A DNA stretch of 64,000 nt from Pelobates cultripes (taxonomy: Eukaryota > Chordata > Amphibia > Anura > Pelobatidae), in the NCBI GenBank assembly GCA_933207985.1, contig OW240913.1, forward strand, positions 102,763,097-102,827,096, read 5' to 3'. Shown here piece by piece: positions 57,607-64,000 of this stretch. Under the pieces are notes generated by a model. That model made no database searches. It was not told the origin of the DNA and was given only the letters and a program-made list of their open reading frames with translations. The translations under genes and the position numbers were made by a program. Each line of letters opens with the position of its first letter. Within the stretch, counting starts at the first letter, position 1.

Positions 57607-59750
57607 TCTTTATTATTATGTTATGTTATTATCTATATAGCGCCAACAAATTCCGCAGCGCTTTAGTGGGTGGATGAACACACATGTAGTTGTAACCAGA
57701 CAAATTGAACACACAGGAACAGAGGGGTTGAGGGCCCTGCTCAATGAGCTTACATGCTAGAGGGAGTGTGGTAAAGTGACACTAAAGGTAAGGATAGTAT
57801 TAGACTAATGACAGTTGAAAGAGAGGAATCAGTCGGGAGCTATTAGCAGTTTAATTGATACGCTTTTATTTAGTTATGGGTTTTTAATTATTATTTTTTT
57901 TTTTTTTGGAAGGAGTGGAGACTGGGTGAGCATCTAACGGAGGAGGGAAGTGAGTTTCACAGGAATGGTGCAGCCTTCGAGAAGTCTTGAAGGCGAGCAT
58001 CAGAGGTGGGAGTATGGAAGATAGACGTAAGTCTTCAGCAGAGCGTAAGGGAACATACTTGTGTATTAGGGAGGATAGATAGGTGGGAGCAGCATTATGC
58101 AGAGATTTGAAAGCAAGAACCAGAATTTTAAATTGAGGGACTGACAGAAGGGTGAGGTGTGGGAGGTGCGGGCAGACAGGAAGATGAGCCTCGCCACCTC
58201 ATTCATTATGGACTGTAACGGCGCAAGTTGGGAGTGTGTAAGACCTCTGAGAAGCGGATTGCAGTATTCAAGGCGAGAAAGGACAGTGAAATGGACCAGC
58301 ACCATAGTCGCATCTGGCGTTAAGTAGGGTCGGTTGCGCGCAATGCTTTTGAAATGGAAGCAGCAGGATTTGGCAATACACTGAGGTGTGAAGAAGAGGT
58401 CAGAGTCAAAGAGAACGCCTAGGCAGCGAGCCTGCGTGGTGGAGCTGATGGTAGCACTGTTGACTTGGAGGGAGGGAGTGAGACACCGGAATAGCAACCC
58501 TTGAGGGAGGAAAGACCAGAATTTCAGTTTTGGTCTAATTGAGTTTAAGGAAGTGGGCAGCCATCCAGTTAGAAATAGCAAAGAGGCAGTCAGAGACACT
58601 AATCAAGAGGGACGGGAGAGATAAGGAGAGGGCAGATAGATTTGCATGTCATCCGCATAGAATTGATGTTGGAAGCCATAGGAGCTAATGATTTTACCAA
58701 GGGAGGCAGTATAGATGGAGAACCATAGGGGACCAAAGACTGAACCTTGGGGGACACCAACAGAGAGGAGTTGGGGAGAAGAAGTAGAGAAAGAAACACT
58801 GAAAGAGCGCTGGGAGAGGTAGGAGGAGCACCAGGAGAGAGCAATATCTCGTAGACCGATATTGCGGAGCATGAGAAGAAGCTGTTGATGATCAACAGTG
58901 TCAAAAGCCGCAGAAAGGTCAAGGAGAATTAGGATAGAGGAGTGACCACGAGATTTGGCAGTGTGGGTCTAGCAGAGAGTTGGACTTGAGGAAGTCTGTC
59001 AATCTCGCATACACAACTCTTTCAAGGATCTTGGATGCAAAAGGCAGTAGCGAGATACGACTGTAGTTGGATGGGGAGTTAGGGTCATGGTTGGGCTTCT
59101 TTAGAATTGGGGTTATAGTTGCATGTTTGAAGGGTGATGGAAATATGCCAGGGGAGAGAGAGAGATTTAAGAATTTTAGTGAGAGGTAGAGAAAGAGAAG
59201 AAGACAGAGTACAGATGAAATGCGAGGGAATTGGATCTAGGGAGCAGGTGGTGGGGCGGGAGGACTGGAGCAGAGAAGAAACTTCTTCTGCTATGATATG
59301 TGAGGAGGGAAGTTGTACATGTGTAATTGATCTGTAGGTACTTGATGCGAGTTGATTAAGTGGGGTCTGGCTCTTGGTGTTTGTAGGTGCAGTGTATGAT
59401 TTGATGGATTCATATGTGGGGGAGCTTTGTGTGTAATGAGTTTTGTATATGTGGATATTGGTGTTATGTTTGTGATGGGGCAAAATCCCTAATGACTTTA
59501 TAAAGCCTCTGTGTGCTGCATGTTGTGGGAAATGTATCCGTGTGATTTGTGGCTGCATGCAAGTGTTGCATCTATATATGTGGTGGTAGTTTAAAAATGT
59601 ATAAATACATGTATGTATGTATATACCCATTGAGACTCCATTTGGTTGGAAGTGTTTTGATGGGCTCCATGTGTTTGATGAGAGTAGTATGTATGTGATT
59701 GTGTCTGTAATGGGACGTTGCAATTCTGTGATGATAGACAGAGAACTATT
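57607..59750 (-). pseudogene. L2-like LINE, RT and C-terminal region, degenerate
   Basis: Minus-strand non-LTR element. About 59270-59085 carries LDPIPSHFICTLSSSLSLPL, and 58872-58603 carries the RT core [19 protein letters not shown] and [13 protein letters not shown]. 58599-58066 carries the thumb and C-terminal part: ARCLGVLFDSDL, VLSRLEYCNPLLRGL and the LQSIMNEVARLIF motif, all typical of the L2 branch. The 3' end at 57640-57790 reads AGCTCATTGAGCAGGGCCCTC and GCTGCGGAATTTGTTGGCGC, a tail shared by many vertebrate L2-type copies, then an AT-rich end at 57607. Frames are broken and the 5' part is missing or replaced by TG-rich sequence. It is antisense to TNIK inside intron 1. Confidence 0.85.
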
Positions 59751-60084
59751 GTCTGTCCATTATCTCCCTGTGTCTGTGAATATCAGGGTCTTCCACTAAA
59801 GTGAGAATTGAAGGGAATTTCAAATTAAAGGCCAAAGTAGCCAAACTAAAAGCATAGCTGTCTGGGAGACTTTTTCCATTCAAGCTATTTTGACGTTAAA
59901 TTTGAAATTCACTTTCAATACCCTGTGTTCCTTTACCACACTTACATTATGAAGTGGGGTTGGGTAAAGAAGACTAGGAAATACATGGTAGTAAAGAGAA
60001 GCTCTGTGAGGGAGGGGGAGCATTGGAGGAGCTACTGTTATCGCAGCTGGGGAAGGGAGGCCAAAGTAAGTGACTACAGGTGCC

Positions 60085-60503
60085 CCTTAAATAACTTTTA
60101 TTTCTGTTTATGCAGCCCTAGCCACACGTTCCCTGGCTGTGAATCACACAGCCTGCATTAAAAAAAAGAAAAAGGGTTTCATTTTAAATCAAATGTTCAC
60201 TTATGTTACAAAATAGTGTCTCCTGTTGTGTAAATTGAACTTAAATCAAACACAGAAGGCCCCTACAGAGGAACAAGATAGGAAACTCTAAGTTAAATAG
60301 AATGCGCAGTAAAGGACATTTAAACATTAGTATCCTTTACAGGAAGTGTTTAGGAAAGATATGCAAGTCACATGCAGGGAGGTGTGACTAGAGCTGCATA
60401 AACAAAGTGATTTGATTCCTTAATGACAGAGAATTCCTCAGTTAAGCTATACACAGAAACTGCTTCATTAAAGTTGTTTTGGTACCTATAGTGTCCCTTT
60501 AAT
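60085..60503 (+). mobile_element. TTAA MITE related to 23257, left arm incomplete
   Basis: Shares TTATGCAGCCCTAGCCACAC, CACTTCCTGTAAAG-type arms (here TTTACAGGAAGTGTT) and the right end ACCTATAGTGTCCCTTTAA. The left tip is short or lost. Confidence 0.7.
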
Positions 60504-60837
60504 GTATATTTAGATGGTAGTATAGTAGTACTTGATAGTACATTGAAGAAAATCCTAGTAAATTGCAGATTGGATGTATAGCCAGAGAAAGTATTTTTTT
60601 TTTCTCTCTTATTTGTGTTTATTGCATAACTCTGAAGACATTTATTTATTAAAACACAGAACTGTAGTGAATTTAAAACAGATTTGCAAAATCTCAGAAA
60701 AAATTGCTAATTTGACTGTACCTGAGAATGTTTCCAAACCAGCATTTTTTTCTTGAATTGTGCAGTTTGGTTTTAAATTCTCCTCAATTCAGTATTAAGT
60801 GAATTACCCCCCTACTGCTCTTATATCTTGGTAAACT

Positions 60838-61400
60838 ATGCAATGCCAGGATCATGTAAAAATATACATAAAATTAAAACCTATCGTTCCCCACTTCATA
60901 AGGCTTTTGGCAGCAACCATCTTACCTGCTACATCCGCCAAACAATTCGCCTTCGACGGTGCATACCGCATCACAAAATCCTCACAAGTGCCCACCACGG
61001 CACTTAGAGACATAATCCTGTGCTGTCAAACCGTTGCAGACAAACAAAGGCTCCTCACGGCACTTAAAAGGAAAACCCCGCTCCACTTTGAAACACACAT
61101 TACCCTCTTTCAAGACCTCAGCAGGCCCACCCTATTATGGAGAAAATCCATGAAACCCATAACTGCAGCTCTACAAACGGCGGGACTAGCCTACCGCTGG
61201 ACTTACCCGAGATCCCTCACAGTATTTCGAGAGGGAAAGGCCCTGTGAGCAACAAGCCCCACAGAAGGTCCGGTCTTCCTTCAGTCCTTGGGCATAACGG
61301 AAGCAACCCCATCAACGAGCTCCAATCACCAATGGGACGTAACAGCAATCACTCCCTTTGTGCCAGGGAACGAACGGGACTCACTGACTTAAAAACCTAA
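60838..61400 (+). pseudogene. L1/Tx1-like ORF1 C-terminal half
   Basis: From about 60900 the frame reads FAFDGAYRITKSSQVPTTAL, RDIILCCQTVADKQRLLTAL, THITLFQDLSRPTLLWRKSM and AYRWTYPRSLTVFREGK. These match the RRM end and C-terminal RNA-binding domain of L1-type ORF1 proteins. A stop comes at 61246, and another frame continues to 61400 with the ORF1 tail. The N-terminal coiled coil is missing (5' truncation). No ORF2 follows: the next recognisable piece of this insertion is its A-rich 3' end at 62795. Confidence 0.8.
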
Positions 61401-61585
61401 AGTCTGGAAAAGAACAAACTGTTTTTGTTTTAGTTTCATTCTTTGCTTTTACGCATTACTTACGTTTGACCATGTTACCTACATGTGCATAACTGAGCCT
61501 AGATACCACTGATAACCATACAACCGCCACATGGCGGTCCACCAAGTGCTGCTATAGCGACACAAACATGCCCCCAATAGATAGC

Positions 61586-62426
61586 TGTAACGGATCACCT
61601 GGCACCCCGACTGGGTACCTCCGTTGAAGGACGCTCCTAGCGCTTCATGAGGACTCCAAGCACTGCAGCAGACACCACAACCACTGAACCGGAGAAGCAT
61701 ATGAATGCTCTCAAGCATTTGAATGTTGTATGCAGCCGAATAGGAAAAACCATGCGGATGGGTTTACACTCCTAGCAGTCAAACTGGAACAGCATACAAT
61801 AAATCCTCCCCCAATAATGAGACGACACTTCACTTTGAGGGTTAAGCAGGAACTCTCCTGTAATGGCCACACACTGGCTTTTATGCAAGTCCCCATGCAA
61901 GGGGAAATCCCACAGGGTGGGACACAGTACAACCAATCGTTTACAGGAGAACCATAAAACACACCCACATTTACATCACAATCCCTCCTCTCTGTCTAGG
62001 AGATAATTGTGAAGTAATACAATTATCTCCCAGGACAGAGGCAAGACTCCATTAACCACATGGCAGTAACAATACAATAAAAGACATAAAATTACATACA
62101 GTTACATATATTCCATAAAACATAGACATTCTACATATCCCCAGATAGCTTAGATATGAGTGCACATTACTACTGAATGGCGCTCAGATCACATACATAC
62201 AGTTCAATCGCCATGGAGCCAAAGTCTTTCATACAGTCTTTCAGTATACGGCTGAGCTCCATGGCATAACTATCTGGGGTAGCATGGCTTTAACAGTCCA
62301 CAGAAAGGCACGAATAAACCTTTCTGCCGGTAAAATAAAAGTTTAAAATGCAGGACCATAGTCTAAAGGGAGCAGGCGAGCAACGAGGCTTCTCCAGTGT
62401 ACAGTGGTGAGGTTGGTTTCGCCACA
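61586..62426 (-). mobile_element. Solo LTR of a gypsy-type element, TSD ATAGC
   Basis: An 841-bp unit from TGTAACGGATCACC to GGTTTCGCCACA, flanked by ATAGC on both sides (61581-61585 and 62427-62431). It shares with the Gmr1-like LTRs TTTATGCAAGTCCCCATGCA and the CCAGATAGCTTAG..GAGTGCAC region. It sits inside the L1-like remnant. Confidence 0.85.
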
Positions 62427-62431
62427 ATAGC

Positions 62432-62795
62432 TCTCAATGCCCCAAAAGATATAGGGGGTTTAAAGCTCACAATACCCTCCCCCCATGTAGCCTCATGGGT
62501 TAGAGGCCACACAACACCCGGGAGACACACTAACGCCACGGACACATAGTCTCATGTTTCTTAGCCTACACAAAGGAAAAGGCGGACACTCCGACTACCC
62601 ACCACCAGGCTCCTGGGCACCACTCATCTACCAATAGTTATCATTTTAAACAAAAAATAGGTGAACACACTAGACCTCATTGTTTTCAAATACTGCACAT
62701 GCTTATATACTGTGATACAATGAAACTGCTGTATTGTCGTATATCACCTGCCAAAATAAAGAATAAAAAATAAAAAAAGTAAAACCTATCAAGTC
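62432..62795 (+). mobile_element. 3' end and A-rich tail of the L1-like remnant
   Basis: C/A-rich non-coding sequence ending AAAATAAAGAATAAAAAATA plus an A run. It is continuous in style with 61400-61580 on the other side of the solo LTR, so it is taken as the same insertion. Confidence 0.55.
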
Positions 62796-63348
62796 CAGCA
62801 AATTTTCAGCAAGTATTGGAAATTATAATCATTTTGAATGTATGTTTTGTAAGTGCTCTGTGGGAGTGAGAAGTCCATTTGTTTTAATTGTTTAACACCT
62901 GCCATGAATCGTCATTCGCTAGTTTACTCCCACTCATTTTCAGAAAGCAGTTTTATGCTCAATAGCCAAAATGTACACTTGGAGTCCATGATTCATTCCA
63001 GACCGTCACTATAATTTTGCTGCATAATCAAATGCACCGCTTTTTGTTTTCTCCAGAAATGTCACCTATTCTGCCTCCCCCCATGAAAAGCAGAAATAGG
63101 AAGATCTGATTGAAACATGGATTATGTGTGTGCTGTTGCTGAATAGACCATAAAATAACTAATGCATAGAAAAATGTAAAAACTTTTAAATGTAATTTGA
63201 CGGCAATTTCATTTTTTTTTAATCTTATTGAAAAATTATCTTGTCTAATTGATCTAATTATCTTATTGAAAAAACACAGTTTAGCCATATTGTTCTCAGC
63301 TTACTACTTGCACCAAAATACCACAATGTTATTGGTCCAAATCTGATT

Positions 63349-63833
63349 TAAAGGGACATTATAGTGTCAATAACACAAATGTGTACTCCTGACACTGTAG
63401 TTATAAAACCACTGTTAACCTCAGGTTAGAAAGGTGATTTACCCACCTTTTTTCAGCACCACGCAGGGCTTCTCTCGTCTGGCCCCTCCCCTGATCCAAC
63501 TCCTTGGCTAACATCATCAGAGTTGGCCAAGAGGACAGGGGCGGAGCCAATCACTGCACTGGCCAATCAGCATCTCCTCATAGAGACGCATTGAATAATG
63601 CATCTCTATGGGAAAAATTCAGCGTCTCCATGCAGAGGGTGGAGACAATGAACATCAATGCCCATGGATGCATCTCGAATGGCTACTGGAGTTGTCCCTA
63701 GGCTGTAATGTAAACACTGTCTTTTCTCTAAAAAGGCAGTGTTTACATTAGAAAGCCTGAAAGGAATGATTATACTCACCAGAACAACTACATTAAGCTG
63801 TAGTTGTTCTGGTGACTATAGTGTTCCTTTAAT
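63349..63833 (+). mobile_element. TTAA MITE, AAAGGGACATTATAGTG family
   Basis: From TTAAAGGGACATTATAG to CTATAGTGTTCCTTTAA with TTAA at both ends. It contains several internal palindromes (AACTACATTAAGCTGTAGTT near 63787; CACTGTCTTTTCTC with its near-complement AAAGGCAGTG near 63715-63742). Confidence 0.8.
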
Positions 63834-64000
63834 ATATGGGATATAAATGTGCTAATCTGTATTCACTAGTCTGTACTGCTTTATATGCTAGAATATTGTT
63901 ATGGGGCACCAAAGAGTCTGGTTGCACATCCAACTACACACAGAAAAACAGAAACGGGAAGCTGTACCCAGGGACATGCACAGTTTAATAATAGTGTTGC

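Larger units (their letters stand above)
47687..64000 (+). other. TNIK: TNIK intron 1 (partial)
   Basis: No further exon of the kinase is visible. 48.2-56.9 kb is the longest stretch of repeat-poor, unique-looking sequence in the window. Repeats cluster from 56.9 kb to the right edge: TTAA MITEs, an L2-like LINE, an L1-like remnant and a solo LTR. Short frames such as 55768-55980 have no recognisable domain. Confidence 0.65.

Overview
The window is vertebrate nuclear DNA, most likely from an anuran amphibian. The evidence is the repeat mix: L1/Tx1-clade LINEs, a CR1/Rex-like LINE with an 8-bp (TATGTTTC) tail, an L2-like LINE, a Ty3/gypsy element of Gmr1-like layout, hAT elements with 8-bp target duplications, and many foldback elements flanked by TTAA. 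There is no bacterial-type gene, operon, CRISPR array or phage module. The only piece of a functional host gene I can support is the first coding exon of TNIK (47630-47686, + strand), a 19-codon start followed by a GT splice donor. Everything to its right is then TNIK intron 1, and everything to its left is upstream intergenic DNA.

Region by region: 1-6.9 kb is an L1/Tx1-type LINE on the minus strand with broken ORF2 and ORF1. Its ORF1 is split by a 2.1 kb hAT element with an exact 8-bp target duplication, and a CR1-like tail sits between the ORFs. 7.0-9.1 kb is a TTAA-flanked foldback element whose second copy lies inverted at 34.3-36.1 kb. 10.8-18.3 kb is a second, plus-strand L1/Tx1-like LINE with a ~240-bp tandem array between its ORFs. 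Its 3' region carries a chimeric retrocopy, the 5' end of RHEB mRNA fused to a CR1-like LINE tail. 18.3-24.7 kb holds a twin-hairpin element, a 2.1 kb hAT element filled with a CA-rich minisatellite, and several TTAA MITEs. 24.8-25.8 kb is a solo LTR. 27.3-32.3 kb holds another hAT element and LINE fragments.

36.95-44.35 kb is the centrepiece: an LTR retrotransposon on the minus strand with two ~1 kb LTRs, an ATTTG target duplication, and the order gag (with a SCAN-like segment), protease, integrase, reverse transcriptase, RNase H. Integrase before reverse transcriptase is the order described for Gmr1-like elements, and it is reversed relative to ordinary gypsy elements. The copy is dead: gag has frameshifts, and the RT catalytic YxDD half is missing and replaced by a 1.3 kb repeat-rich insert.

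44.4-47.3 kb holds hAT-like debris and the TNIK upstream region. 47.7-64 kb is TNIK intron 1, mostly unique sequence, with a 24-bp minisatellite just after the splice donor, a long hairpin at 54.0 kb, an L2-like LINE (57.6-59.75 kb, minus), several TTAA MITEs, and an L1-like remnant that appears to have ORF1 but no ORF2, itself split by a solo LTR. Apart from TNIK, all the protein homology is retrotransposon-derived or a retrocopied fragment. The interest lies in the nested history, the chimeric retrocopy, the Gmr1-like element and the foldback structures.
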